Source: an uncultured Paracoccaceae bacterium
Lineage (GTDB): Bacteria > Pseudomonadota > Alphaproteobacteria > Rhodobacterales > Rhodobacteraceae
Direction of reading: 5' to 3'
DNA length: 64,000 nt
NCBI GenBank assembly: GCA_947495795.1
Contig: CANMAI010000010.1
Coordinates: forward strand, 153,721-217,720
Below the pieces are notes generated by a model. That model did not search any database, was not told where the DNA came from, and saw nothing but the letters and a program-made list of their open reading frames with translations. Position 1 is the first letter of the stretch. Each line of letters opens with the position of its first letter. The translations under genes and the position numbers were made by a program. This document shows positions 39,077-52,289 of this stretch, piece by piece.

Positions 39077-39363
39077 GCCGAAGCGAGAAGTTGTGGGTGA
39101 TAAGCTACGATATTTCTGACAATAAACGCAGACGGCGGGTCGCCCGCCAACTTGAAGATGTGATGACTAGGGTGCAGTTCTCGGTATTTGAGGGGAGATT
39201 GAGTCTGCGACAGACTGAAAGACTGTTGGAGGAATTGCGTTTAGTCCTTTCAAAGAGCGACAGTTTGCGGGTCTATTCAATTGGTGCTGCTGGAGAACGG
39301 CATTGCCGGGTTGTGGGCAGCAGCCCGCCGATTGACAGCAATTCGGGCTACTGGTTGCTTTGA
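39073..39363 (+). CDS. cas2: CRISPR-associated protein Cas2
   Basis: The 96-residue product has the Cas2 start KLWVISYDISDNKRRRRVARQLED, with the metal-binding Asp, then RVQFSVFEGRLS and SLRVYSIGA. It partners Cas1 in the spacer-integration complex. Its ATG overlaps the RT-cas1 stop (ATGA), so the two are translationally coupled. The C-terminus ends in GYWLL, within normal range. Confidence 0.95.
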   Translation: MSRSEKLWVISYDISDNKRRRRVARQLEDVMTRVQFSVFEGRLSLRQTERLLEELRLVLSKSDSLRVYSIGAAGERHCRVVGSSPPIDSNSGYWLL

Positions 39364-39794
39364 GCTCCTAGACGCATTGATCGGCAACCGGTGGTCAGGT
39401 TTCGGGGCCGCTTTACCCCCCATCGGTTCAAATTTGCTTACTGATTTTGTTCGAATAATTTTCGAACTCTGTTTTCCGCTCCCATACTCGTTCCCGCATT
39501 GAAACTGTGTTTGATCGCAGCGATCCGCCTTCTTTGCGTGTCTGAAGCCTCGACACTCCATCGGCGATAAGACGCTTCCGTTCAGCAGCACCTTCCTTAC
39601 ACCACGGGTTGGGACACTACCGACGTCACCATCTATGAGGTGTTTAAGAACAATTACTTACAAGTGGAGAAGGTTCGACGGGGTTTATCCGCCACAATTT
39701 TTATCTAAAATATTGTTATAATTGATATATTTTGACTTTCGATATATGTATTCCCACACTTGTTACCACATCTACGTTGTGATGAAACCGCTCC
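39364..39794. other. noncoding junction with degenerate att and arm sites
   Basis: No gene is seen in these 431 bases. It holds an inverted repeat GTTCGAATAATTTTCGAAC (39449-39467), a weak arm-like copy (39478-39498, 16 of 21), an att-like segment with GGTTCGA and TCCGCCA at 39669-39694, and an arm-like copy at 39750-39770. The 55-base gap from att-like end to arm start equals that at attL. This looks like the joint between two tandem elements. Confidence 0.5.
39750..39770 (+). repeat. arm-type site, copy 3 (element junction)
   Basis: Matches copy 2 at 18 of 21 positions and begins 55 bases after an att-like TCCGCCA at 39688-39694. See the junction entry. Confidence 0.5.
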
Positions 39795-40832
39795 TTAGTC
39801 GTCTTCTTCTTTGCGCTCTTGGCCGGTAATGAGCCTACGTTGATCCTCGCGGCTGATTTGTCCGTAGTGCTTGAGCGTCATTAATGCATCACTGTGGCCT
39901 AGATTTTGGGAGGCGGCGACCAACTCGGCGACGTTCTTGCAGGTCCGGGAGATATGACGCGAATGCATGTGCCGGAATGAATGTGGTCCGTATGCCTCAA
40001 GGCCCGCGTTTTTGAACGCCGCGTTGACGATTTTGCGCACCGGTTCGGTCGTTGACCAATGGCGGCGCTCAAAGCCGATTGCCTTAAAGCCTTCAGTTCC
40101 TTTCGCGGAAATGGCGGTTGCCGGAAAGAGAGGGTCATCCGAGCCGTAAAGCGCGACCTCGTCCAGATATGTGATCCATTTGGCCAGGACGGTTTCAGCC
40201 TCAGGAAAGCCCTTGTGGAAGAAGCTATCAATGGGTTTGCCAAATTTGGTCGCAACTTCGCGCGGGTTTTGCATCACGCATTTCTCGTCAAGATCGATGT
40301 GCTTGATCCGGAGCGTCGCAATCGCGCCAACACGCGGCCCGCACAGGCAAAGTAGGGACAAAAGCGCTTTGTCACGTAACTCGCGAGGCGTCGTTTCCGG
40401 CATCATGGCCAGCGCGTGTTTTGCCTGCTTGATGCTAGGCGCTGGGCGTTCAGGAGCGGCGCGTGCCTCGGCCTCGTCGCGCAGGGAAAGACGAAAGTAT
40501 TCGGCATGTTCAACCTTGATCCGGCGGCGGAACCCATCTTGTTGCGAAAGCCAAATCGTAAATTCACGCAAGGTTGCCATAATCGCGCGCTGAGTGGATT
40601 TGGACAGCGGCTTGCCACTCGCAGTCTTCGCCCGTTCCAGATGAGTTCGAAATTCCATCGCCCAGTTGATGTGAAATTTACCGAAATCCTTGCGCCCGTT
40701 CCAGACATCAAAGCGTTCTAGCGCAGCGATTTCCCCGTCCAGGGTCTTCGGGGAGCGTTGCTTCGCGTGCTTGCGATAGTGCATGTAGTCCCGCTTGATT
40801 CGCTCGTTCTTTTCACTCGGTCTCTTGGCCAT
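39795..40832 (-). CDS. tyrosine site-specific recombinase (phage integrase family)
   Basis: The 345-residue protein has a SAM-like core-binding region (HYRKHAKQRSPKTLDGEIAALERFDVW) and the catalytic domain with the Arg in CGPRVGAIATLRIKHIDLD, HSFRHMHSRH (HxxR) and LGHSDALMTLKHYG with the nucleophilic Tyr. Start ATG 40832 (MAKRPSEKNE) has AAAGGA seven bases upstream and is preferred over the upstream TTG/ATG. It is a second integrase in element B, unrelated in close sequence to the P4-type one at 50.0-51.2 kb. Small HTH proteins follow upstream, suggesting a phage-like integration module. Confidence 0.9.
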   Translation of the reverse strand: MAKRPSEKNERIKRDYMHYRKHAKQRSPKTLDGEIAALERFDVWNGRKDFGKFHINWAMEFRTHLERAKTASGKPLSKSTQRAIMATLREFTIWLSQQDGFRRRIKVEHAEYFRLSLRDEAEARAAPERPAPSIKQAKHALAMMPETTPRELRDKALLSLLCLCGPRVGAIATLRIKHIDLDEKCVMQNPREVATKFGKPIDSFFHKGFPEAETVLAKWITYLDEVALYGSDDPLFPATAISAKGTEGFKAIGFERRHWSTTEPVRKIVNAAFKNAGLEAYGPHSFRHMHSRHISRTCKNVAELVAASQNLGHSDALMTLKHYGQISREDQRRLITGQERKEEDD

Positions 40833-40946
40833 TTTTGTGTCCTTTCCTGCGCCAATTTCAGGCGGCAAAAAGCTGCTTCATGGATGGGGGCTAGAAGTGG
40901 AAGTTTAGGGGGAACTGTGTCCGCAACCTTAATGTCGATTGTGGTG

Positions 40947-41423
40947 TTACCGTTTCTTGCCGAGGTTCTGCGCGGTTTCGGGGTATGGGGTCTCAAACAT
41001 TGAAGCGCCCCCTTCCTCCGAATCCAGCAACTCCAGCTTGCCCTCCAATTCGTGTAAACGCGCCTTAGCGACAGGTTTGTTCATCACTGTACTGCACACG
41101 CTGCAAAGCGCTTTGACCGTCACACGGTTTCCGTCGATGTGACACTCTGCAAAACCGCCTGCTGCGAAACGCAGGGCGTGACAGCGGAGGCAGAAAAACT
41201 CGTGCAGCTTGGTTTCGGTCTTACGCTCTTTGCGCCTGCTCCGGATGAAGTTGCGAAGATCATCGCCCCGGATGAGATGTGGACGCTGATCATCCATCAC
41301 TGGCAGCCCTGCTTTGATCCAAGTGCAAATTGTGCGTGTGGAGACGCCAGTGATCTCCGCTGCTTCACGGATGGTGTAGCAGCGGAAGGATTTGATTGCG
41401 TTGATGCGTGCGGTACTTGCCAT
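40947..41423 (-). CDS. HTH protein with zinc-ribbon-like cysteines
   Basis: The 158-residue product has an N-terminal MerR/excisionase-like helix-turn-helix (SFRCYTIREAAEITGVSTRTICTWIKAGLPVMDDQRPHLIRGDDLRNFI) and a middle region with CLRC and CSVC pairs (FFCLRCHALRF, ALCSVCSTVM) that could bind zinc. It ends in a short charged region. ATG 41423 is chosen; an in-frame longer start at 41471 would overlap the next gene. It lies between the integrase and the AlpA-like gene, so a role in excision or regulation of the element is likely. Confidence 0.7.
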   Translation of the reverse strand: MASTARINAIKSFRCYTIREAAEITGVSTRTICTWIKAGLPVMDDQRPHLIRGDDLRNFIRSRRKERKTETKLHEFFCLRCHALRFAAGGFAECHIDGNRVTVKALCSVCSTVMNKPVAKARLHELEGKLELLDSEEGGASMFETPYPETAQNLGKKR

Positions 41424-41434
41424 CTGGCCTGCCC

Positions 41435-41647
41435 CTACGATTTGGGGCTGGTTTCGTTGCGGGCCAGCCAATCGCGGATCGCGTCCACCCGGATCAGGCG
41501 GCGCGTGCCGATCTTGATGCTGGGAAGATCGCCTTTGGCCAAGGCCGCGTAGAGCGTGGTGCGCCCCACACTGGCAAGCCGCGCGGCCTCGTCAGGCGAA
41601 ACAGCGATTGGGGGCAGCGGGCGGTTCGGTTCAACAGGGTTCGTCAT
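41435..41647 (-). CDS. AlpA/excisionase-type DNA-binding protein
   Basis: A 70-residue protein matching the helix-turn-helix excisionase/AlpA pattern: AVSPDEAARLASVGRTTLYAALAKGDLPSIKIGTRRLIRVDAIRDWL. Proteins of this type steer excision of tRNA-integrated islands or regulate the integrase. It is encoded just upstream of the HTH-zinc protein on the same strand. Confidence 0.8.
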   Translation of the reverse strand: MTNPVEPNRPLPPIAVSPDEAARLASVGRTTLYAALAKGDLPSIKIGTRRLIRVDAIRDWLARNETSPKS

Positions 41648-41728
41648 GGCTCATTCTCCTTTGTAAGAGCATGAGCGGACGATGCCGGACGCGGTTCGGG
41701 CAGAAACAGAAGCGAGGTTCCTGACCAG

Positions 41729-42547
41729 TTATTGCTCAGCGCGAACTTTGGTGACGTAGTCCTGAACGGAAGACAGTGATGGTGGTTTCAGATGCGGGTT
41801 TGATCTTTTGAATTCATTCAAAACAGCGCGGGCTTCTTCATTGCGCCCTGCTAAGGCGCTGCCTTCTGAAATTCTCTGCATAATCAATGCGGAGAGCGTT
41901 TCGCCGTAACGGTTTGGTGCACCACCTAGGTTCTTGCGCGGTGCGTCCACCAAGTCGCGCAGATCGGCGACGGACTGAAACTCCGAACCACACCCGTCGA
42001 GTTCCACTACTTCCGATAGCGGCAGAGTCACTGTTCCCCTGCCCTGCAACGAGCCTGCCGCCGAAAGGATCAGCCGATACGTCGATCCCGGCTCTCGTGC
42101 CAGGGCCGCCGCAAGGTCCGTTGCATCACGTTCGGTCTGCAACTTGGGATGGAAGTAGATCGCAATATCACCTGCTTCGCTGCTGACTCTCCCGACGCGC
42201 CATGTTTCGCCCGCGACAGGCGAGGACTTGCGAGCACGGCAATCCAATGCATCGGCCAGTGCGTCGATGATCTTCGTCATATTCGCTCGCACCGCATCGA
42301 TCTCGTCCTCTGCGACTGGAATGAAGCCCATCTCCGGGCAATAGAACCCATAGACCCTGCCTTGATGCACGATCTCGGCATCGTGTGGGGCGCTGCAGTT
42401 CAGGCAAGCGATGGACTGAATCACTCCGGCCCGTTCTAAAAATCCTTGCGCCAAGAGGGCTGCGAAGCATGGCGTATGCGAATAAGCGGAAGCGGCGACC
42501 CTCCTCCTCTGTGCAGCGATCTCGCAAAGCAATTCAATCCTTTGCAA
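41729..42547 (-). CDS. unknown protein with CxxC zinc-like site (first of two-gene module)
   Basis: A 272-residue product. A probable zinc site lies in ACLNCSAPHDAEIVHQGRVYGFYCPEMGF (about 45-75). The middle has a beta-rich stretch; the C-terminus (NRYGETLSALIMQRISEGSALAGRNEEARAVLNEFK) is helical. No family is recognised. TTG 42547 directly follows the TAA (42548-42550) of the upstream gene, with GGCGGAG upstream of it, so the two genes are co-translated. Location between the integrase and the type I restriction operon makes a defence role plausible, but this is inference from position only. Confidence 0.6.
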   Translation of the reverse strand: MQRIELLCEIAAQRRRVAASAYSHTPCFAALLAQGFLERAGVIQSIACLNCSAPHDAEIVHQGRVYGFYCPEMGFIPVAEDEIDAVRANMTKIIDALADALDCRARKSSPVAGETWRVGRVSSEAGDIAIYFHPKLQTERDATDLAAALAREPGSTYRLILSAAGSLQGRGTVTLPLSEVVELDGCGSEFQSVADLRDLVDAPRKNLGGAPNRYGETLSALIMQRISEGSALAGRNEEARAVLNEFKRSNPHLKPPSLSSVQDYVTKVRAEQ

Positions 42548-43843
42548 TTACTCCGCCTCCAAAACGTTGAAGTCTTCGGCAGCGGGCGCAAGAAGGCCCC
42601 ACCGCTCGAGCAGTCCGAAGATGAACTGCCTATCGCCTTCGGTGGTGTTCGGTGAGGTTGTCGTGTTTGGCAGGCGCAAGGTCACAGTCAGGGTGCGTTG
42701 CCGCTTGCCTTCCTGAGCGGCGAGAGTGATCCGGATCGTCGCCGAAAGAATTGTCCACCCGCCTGCACGCAAAGGTGATGTTGTTCCAAAGCGATGATCA
42801 AGAAACCCATAAATGGTTTCGCTTTCACCACGCTTTTCAAATCTTGCGATACCGGCATTCACATCGCCAAAATCTAGCGCTGAGACTTCTACGCGCGCGA
42901 TGCCATCTGACGGCAAAACCTCGAAATCAGGCTTGCTCTTCAAGAGGTGCAAACGCACATCCCTACGTGGGACTTCGAGAGGTGGCTTTGAATTTGGCGC
43001 GAAGTTCTTGGAAAAAACAGTCGAAAACTGGTCGCGCACCTTTTTGCCGCCGCGCGCGCAAATCTCGACAAGGCGTGAATTTGGATCACAGGCGATCCCG
43101 ACCTCCAAGACTTTCGCGACAATCTGCCGTTCCAAAGTGTCTGACATCCCAAACCCCAACTCGCTTTCGGCCCGCTCTTCAACGTAGATCGTCGCATGGG
43201 TAAAGGCTGACTCCTCGCCGGTAACAGCGTGCGTGCGCACAGTCTCATACCAATCGGCAACGTGTTTCCGCTGCTTGGGTAGTTCGAGCACCGCCAGCGT
43301 ATCGGCAAGGAAAGTGGCGCGTGCGGCTTCGTTGCCCAGAGTCCAAGGCTTCCCATCGTTATCAAACTGAAAAGTCGACCAATGCTGCCCGCCATGCCGC
43401 CGTGACATCGACGCCTGCACCTCAATTCGGTTGATCAGGATCGGGTGTTCAGTAGCCAGAAACAGCAATATGTCCTGAATGCCATGCAAGCCTTCGATGT
43501 TGATGTTTTCGCCGGTGCAAACCTGTTCTGCTGCGATGAGCCCAACTTTGTCCGACAGGGTTGCCAACAAGTCGAGTTCAGCCTTGATGGCGTCTTGACG
43601 CTTTTCGGGCAGTTCCGCGATCAGTTGCTCAATCGAGCGCACCAATTCGGTCCCGCGTCCATCGCTGGTCCAACCGAAATCATCGGGCGCAGACACGTGC
43701 CGGGATTCGAAATAGCGTTGAAGCCGTTCGGCAGTAGACTTTCGAATGAAGCCGCTGAATGAAGCCATATATAGAGCCCGCAGTAGTGGTTTTGCCCAAA
43801 TATGGGGTGCGCTCTCGTTCCGTACAAGTTGCTCTTGTTCCAT
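42548..43843 (-). CDS. unknown protein (second gene of module, upstream)
   Basis: A 431-residue protein with a helical N-terminal half (IWAKPLLRALYMASFSGFIRKSTAERLQRYFE) and a mostly alpha/beta C-terminal half. No catalytic motif is seen. ATG 43843 is chosen; TTG 43855 is an in-frame alternative. The gene is divergent from hsdM, 91 bases away, sharing its promoter region, and runs into the TTG of the next gene with a zero-base gap. A defence-related function is possible from context alone. Confidence 0.6.
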   Translation of the reverse strand: MEQEQLVRNESAPHIWAKPLLRALYMASFSGFIRKSTAERLQRYFESRHVSAPDDFGWTSDGRGTELVRSIEQLIAELPEKRQDAIKAELDLLATLSDKVGLIAAEQVCTGENINIEGLHGIQDILLFLATEHPILINRIEVQASMSRRHGGQHWSTFQFDNDGKPWTLGNEAARATFLADTLAVLELPKQRKHVADWYETVRTHAVTGEESAFTHATIYVEERAESELGFGMSDTLERQIVAKVLEVGIACDPNSRLVEICARGGKKVRDQFSTVFSKNFAPNSKPPLEVPRRDVRLHLLKSKPDFEVLPSDGIARVEVSALDFGDVNAGIARFEKRGESETIYGFLDHRFGTTSPLRAGGWTILSATIRITLAAQEGKRQRTLTVTLRLPNTTTSPNTTEGDRQFIFGLLERWGLLAPAAEDFNVLEAE

Positions 43844-43934
43844 TGATCCCGTCAAAGTTGAACCAGCCCCATTGTGAAGGCTGGGATGGCTCTGCTAGCT
43901 GTAGATGAAAATTCGCGTTTGAAAGTATCATTTG

Positions 43935-45510
<1,576 letters not shown>

Positions 45511-45518
<8 letters not shown>

Positions 45519-46871
45519 ATGCAACTCCGTTTCGCTTGGCGACGTCGTCGATATTTTGACCGGCAACCCGTTCAAAAGCGCCGAATACGTTGAAGGTGAA
45601 GACAACCCAAAGCTACTTAGAGGCGATAATATAGCTCAAGGAACGCTGCGTTGGGACAATGCAAAACGTTGGCCCATCGGCAAATCTGACGGACTGAAAA
45701 AGTATGCACTAAAGGCCGGTGACGTCGTGCTCGCGATGGACCGCCCTTGGATCGAGGCTGGCCTAAAATTCGCGTGCTTGTCCGAACACGATCTTCCAGC
45801 ATTTCTCGTGCAGCGGGTCGCGAGGATGCGAGGCACCAAACGCCTGCGGACTGACTTCCTGCGCTACCTCATTGGTAGCAAAGCATTCACGGCGCATGTG
45901 CTAGGCGTTCAAACTGGTACGGCGGTTCCTCATATTAGCGCAGGTCAGATCAAGTCATACGAATTCGACTTACCCTCACTTGAGGATCAAGAAAGCATCG
46001 CAGTATATCTCGGCGCGCTCGACGACAAAATCGAGCTGAACCGGCGGATGAATGAGACGTTGGAAGAGATGGCGCGGGCGTTGTTTCGGGATTGGTTTGT
46101 CGATTTCGGCCCCACCCGCCGCCAGATGGAAGGTGCAACCGACCCCGCCGCCATCATGGGCCACGCCTTCCCCCCCGAAAAAGCCACCACCCTCGCCCCC
46201 CTGTTCCCCGCGAAACTGGGCGACGATGGCCTGCCGGAGGGGTGGGAAAGAAAAGCAATCGGCGAATTCGTCGATGTTCTGGAGACCGGGAGAAGGCCCA
46301 AGGGCGGTGTCAAAGGTATCAAAGCAGGTGTTCCCTCCGTCGGAGCGGAGAGTATCAAACGCGTTGGCGTATTCGATGTAGGGAAAACGAAATACGTACC
46401 ACGCGAGTTTTTCAAAGCCATGAATTTAGGCCACATTAAAGATGGCGACATACTTATTTACAAAGACGGTGGCAAACCCGGCGAACTGCGCCCCGCCGTT
46501 TCTTATGTGAGTAACGGTTTCCCGTTTGAAGAGTTTTGCATCAACGAGCATGTTTTCAGGCTGAGACTAGACCGGATACCGCAAGTAACAGGATACTGCG
46601 CGCTTACAACTGACGATGCGTTTTGGCAGATGCGCGAGCTTGCTACTGGAGTTGCGCAACCCGGCCTGAATCAGAAAGCGATGAAATCCATTTCGATTGT
46701 ATGCCCGGATGACTTTGGCCTTTTCTCGAAGTTCTCGTACATTGCGTCGCCGTTGATCGACGGTTGCAATCGCAACGCAAAGCAAAACCAAACTCTCGCC
46801 GAGATGCGCGACCTCCTCCTGCCCAAACTAATGTCCGGCGAAATCCGCCTGAATGACGCGGAGGCGGCTGT

Positions 46872-46875
<4 letters not shown>
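45511..46875 (+). CDS. hsdS: type I restriction-modification specificity subunit S
   Basis: The 454-residue S subunit has two target-recognition domains, each followed by a conserved helical region: [36 protein letters not shown] after the first and [22 protein letters not shown] at the end. The second TRD begins [20 protein letters not shown]. The bipartite DNA target cannot be predicted here. ATG 45511 overlaps the hsdM stop by eight bases, so an earlier in-frame start is unlikely. Confidence 0.92.
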
Positions 46876-50018
<3,143 letters not shown>

Positions 50019-50029
50019 TCTGCTGGGCA

Positions 50030-51208
50030 TCATTTCAAAAACGCAACGACTTTTCCCTCGTCTTTTTGTGCAGTTGAGAACAGCGCCCAAGCCTCCATCA
50101 ACTTCCGCCGCTTGTCGAACAGGTCCGAGCGCGCGTAAGCCGCTTCGGCTTTGTCTTTGATCCCATGTGCCAGCGCTGCTTCGATCACCTCGCGGGGAAA
50201 GCCGGTGGTTTCACCTGCCCAATCGCGGAAAGTCGAGCGGAAGCCATGAACAGTAATGTCGTCGCGGCCCATACGGCGCAGAACGGCGGTCATGCTCATA
50301 TCGGAGATCTGCTTGCCGGGTTTTGCCTCGCTTTCGAAGATCAACTTGTCGTCGCCTCGCTTGCCGCCAAGCAAAGCAAGCGCCGTTTTGGAAAGCGGGA
50401 CGCGGTGCTCTTTACCTGCTTTCATACGGTTTGCTGGGATCGTCCAGGTTTTCGCTTGAAGATCAATTTCTGCCCATGTCGCGCCGCGCGTCTCGCCCGA
50501 CCGCGCCACTGTCAGGATCGTGAAGCCCAACGCGCGCGCCGCTACACCCTCGCGGATTTGCAATTGCACCATGAAGTCCGCGATCTCCGCATGAGGCAAG
50601 GCGGGATGGTGTTTGACTGCCCGCACCTTCGTGGGCTTGGGTAGCAGGTGATCCAGATGCCCACGCCAACGAGCCGGATTGTCGCCGGTACGGATACCCA
50701 GCGCTGAAGCGTAGTCGAGTACCGCCTCAACGCGTTGTCGCACACGGTTCGCGGTCTCGGGCTTGGTAGACCAGATCGGGGTGAGCGCAGCAATCACGTC
50801 GGCAGTTTCGATTTTGGCAACTTGAACTTGCCCGATCTTGGGGAAAGCGTAGGTTTCGAGCGTCGATGTCCATTGCGCCGCATGTTTGGCATTCTTCCAG
50901 CCGGGGCGTTTGCTTTCGATCAGTTCGAGCGCGGCATCTTTGAAGGTCTTGGGCCTGGCTTGTTGTTTCTTGGCAATGGGGTCTTCGCCCTCGGCAATAA
51001 GGCGACGCGCCTCAGTTGCGCGGTCCCGGGCCATGGCGAGGGTCACGTCAGGGAAAGACCCAAGGCCCAGATCACGCCGCCGCCCTTGCACCTGATAGCG
51101 CAGCACCCATGATCGCGACCCGGATGGTTTGACATAGAGGAAAAGACCGCGTCCATCGCCATGTCGTCCGGGGCCTGCCGTCTTCACTTTTTGCGCGCTC
51201 AAGATCAT
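50030..51208 (-). CDS. P4-type tyrosine integrase (DUF4102 N-terminal domain)
   Basis: The 392-residue protein starts with a DUF4102-type arm-binding region (GLFLYVKPSGSRSWVLRYQVQGRRRDLGLGSFPDVTLAMARDRA) and has a C-terminal tyrosine-recombinase domain: VARSGETRGATWAEIDL, HGFRSTFRDWAGE, and the AEAAYARSDLF region with the catalytic Tyr. Such enzymes insert islands at tRNA 3' ends. ATG 51208 is chosen; ATG 51241 is also in frame, and neither start has a clear ribosome site. The arm-type site lies just upstream and attR is 155 bases away. This is the enzyme most likely to have inserted the island. Confidence 0.92.
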   Translation of the reverse strand: MILSAQKVKTAGPGRHGDGRGLFLYVKPSGSRSWVLRYQVQGRRRDLGLGSFPDVTLAMARDRATEARRLIAEGEDPIAKKQQARPKTFKDAALELIESKRPGWKNAKHAAQWTSTLETYAFPKIGQVQVAKIETADVIAALTPIWSTKPETANRVRQRVEAVLDYASALGIRTGDNPARWRGHLDHLLPKPTKVRAVKHHPALPHAEIADFMVQLQIREGVAARALGFTILTVARSGETRGATWAEIDLQAKTWTIPANRMKAGKEHRVPLSKTALALLGGKRGDDKLIFESEAKPGKQISDMSMTAVLRRMGRDDITVHGFRSTFRDWAGETTGFPREVIEAALAHGIKDKAEAAYARSDLFDKRRKLMEAWALFSTAQKDEGKVVAFLK

Positions 51209-51211
51209 ACC

Positions 51212-51232
51212 GTTCCCACATTTGTTCCCACA
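51212..51232 (+). repeat. arm-type site, copy 2
   Basis: Two tandem GTTCCCAC half-sites just upstream of the chosen integrase start; 20 of 21 identical to the copy at 29914-29934 beside tRNA-Ser. Confidence 0.6.
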
Positions 51233-51362
51233 TTTTTCCATGACTTAAGGCGGACAGGCGCGAACTTCAATGGGCGTGAATGAATATATCTATATGATAA
51301 ACATAAGTTATTTTGGACATACACGCATATCCGCGAACGCATGAAAACGCGAGTTATACGGA

Positions 51363-51376
51363 CTTCGTCTCCGCCA
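51363..51376 (+). other. right attachment site (attR core)
   Basis: Exact 14-bp copy (CTTCGTCTCCGCCA) of the tRNA-Ser 3' end, in the same orientation, 154 bases beyond the integrase gene. Confidence 0.85.
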
Positions 51377-51377
51377 C

Positions 51378-51911
51378 CTACCATTTCTGACCTGTAGAGC
51401 CTCCTAACACCTTGAACGGCAGGGTGTTTTCTGGGGTTCGAAGTCCTGTTTTTCGGCAGTAGGCAATACGCTAAGCAAAAGCCAGTTTGAGTACCGTTCT
51501 TTGTAGTGTCAGTTGCCCTGATTCCCATAGTTTCCAAGGGTTTGCGAGGAATGCGCAGGCGAGTTCGAACAATTGGTCGAAGCCAAGGGTAGGTTCTGCT
51601 CGTTTTCCGAGTTTTTCCTGCGTTACCAGCTTTTCTCTTTCCAGCGTGGCGAGGCGCTTTTCGTAGGCTGTGATGACAGAAGGTAGGCCGGTATCAACGA
51701 AGCGATCCGGAAGCCCCTCGATTTGCTTCTCGATCTTGGTGACTTCGCGCTTGAGGGACACCGTTCCGGCCTGCGCTTGTTCAATCCGTTGATCCCATGC
51801 GCTTTTGAACATCGCTTTGGTGAGCGCAATCAACTTCTCAGAAGGCTGTAGCTGGCGCAGGTGGTCCGTGAACGCTCCTTCCAGCACATCACGCCCTAAA
51901 CATGCGGCCAC
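51378..51911 (-). pseudogene. C-terminal remnant of a large serine recombinase
   Basis: The frame 51911-51471 encodes LEGAFTDHLRQLQPSEKLIALTKAMFKSAWDQRIEQAQ and a coiled coil (KIEKQIEGLPDRFVDT, AYEKRLATLEREKLV), then NPWKLWESGQLTLQRTVLKLAFA, as in the C-terminal part of large serine recombinases. The TAG at 51471 interrupts the normal continuation; after it the same frame reads RIAYCRKTGLRTPENTLPFKVLGG, matching the usual tail. The TAG may be a GAG-to-TAG change. The N-terminal catalytic domain is absent. The remnant abuts attR. Confidence 0.8.
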
Positions 51912-52289
51912 CAGTACCTGAAACCTTGGTAGAGAAACCTCAAATCAGTGGTACCGAAACAGGGGGCTAAACACTCTGACCAGTCGGCACTACTGCATTG
52001 GGACGCCGCCAAGAGCTACGATCCAGGCTGGGTCTATCATGGCTGTTTGATCAGCACTGCGTCTGAAACAAGGCCACGACCCGCGTGTCGATCAACAGGC
52101 CGGATACATATGGGCGACTTCCGAGAACATGCGAAGAAATCAATTGCGAACAGTAGCCGGTACATACAAATGGGCCGTCCTGGTCTGGGTTTCATCGGTT
52201 GCATGGCCGGATGCTGCAACTGCCCCAACGACGGCAGTGAGCCCTTTTTACTGGATGCTGCGCTGCACGCGAACAGCAGTTTCAGATAG
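51912..52289. other. intergenic region, no gene recognised
   Basis: These 378 bases hold only a short plus-strand ORF with no family resemblance. It probably contains remnants of the same mobile element as the recombinase tail. Confidence 0.4.

Noticed and set aside
39481..39505. Sequence with GTTCCCGCATTGAAAC that resembles a fused start and end of the mini-array repeat
   Set aside because: Only about 16 bases match and the hairpin is missing. It overlaps a weak arm-type copy, which explains the match better.
39277..39591. 104-residue minus-strand ORF downstream of cas2
   Set aside because: It overlaps cas2 on the other strand and crosses repeat-rich noncoding DNA without any recognisable domain.
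51948..52289. 113-residue plus-strand ORF after the recombinase remnant
   Set aside because: No ribosome-binding site of note, no family resemblance and a composition typical of random reading in decayed sequence.
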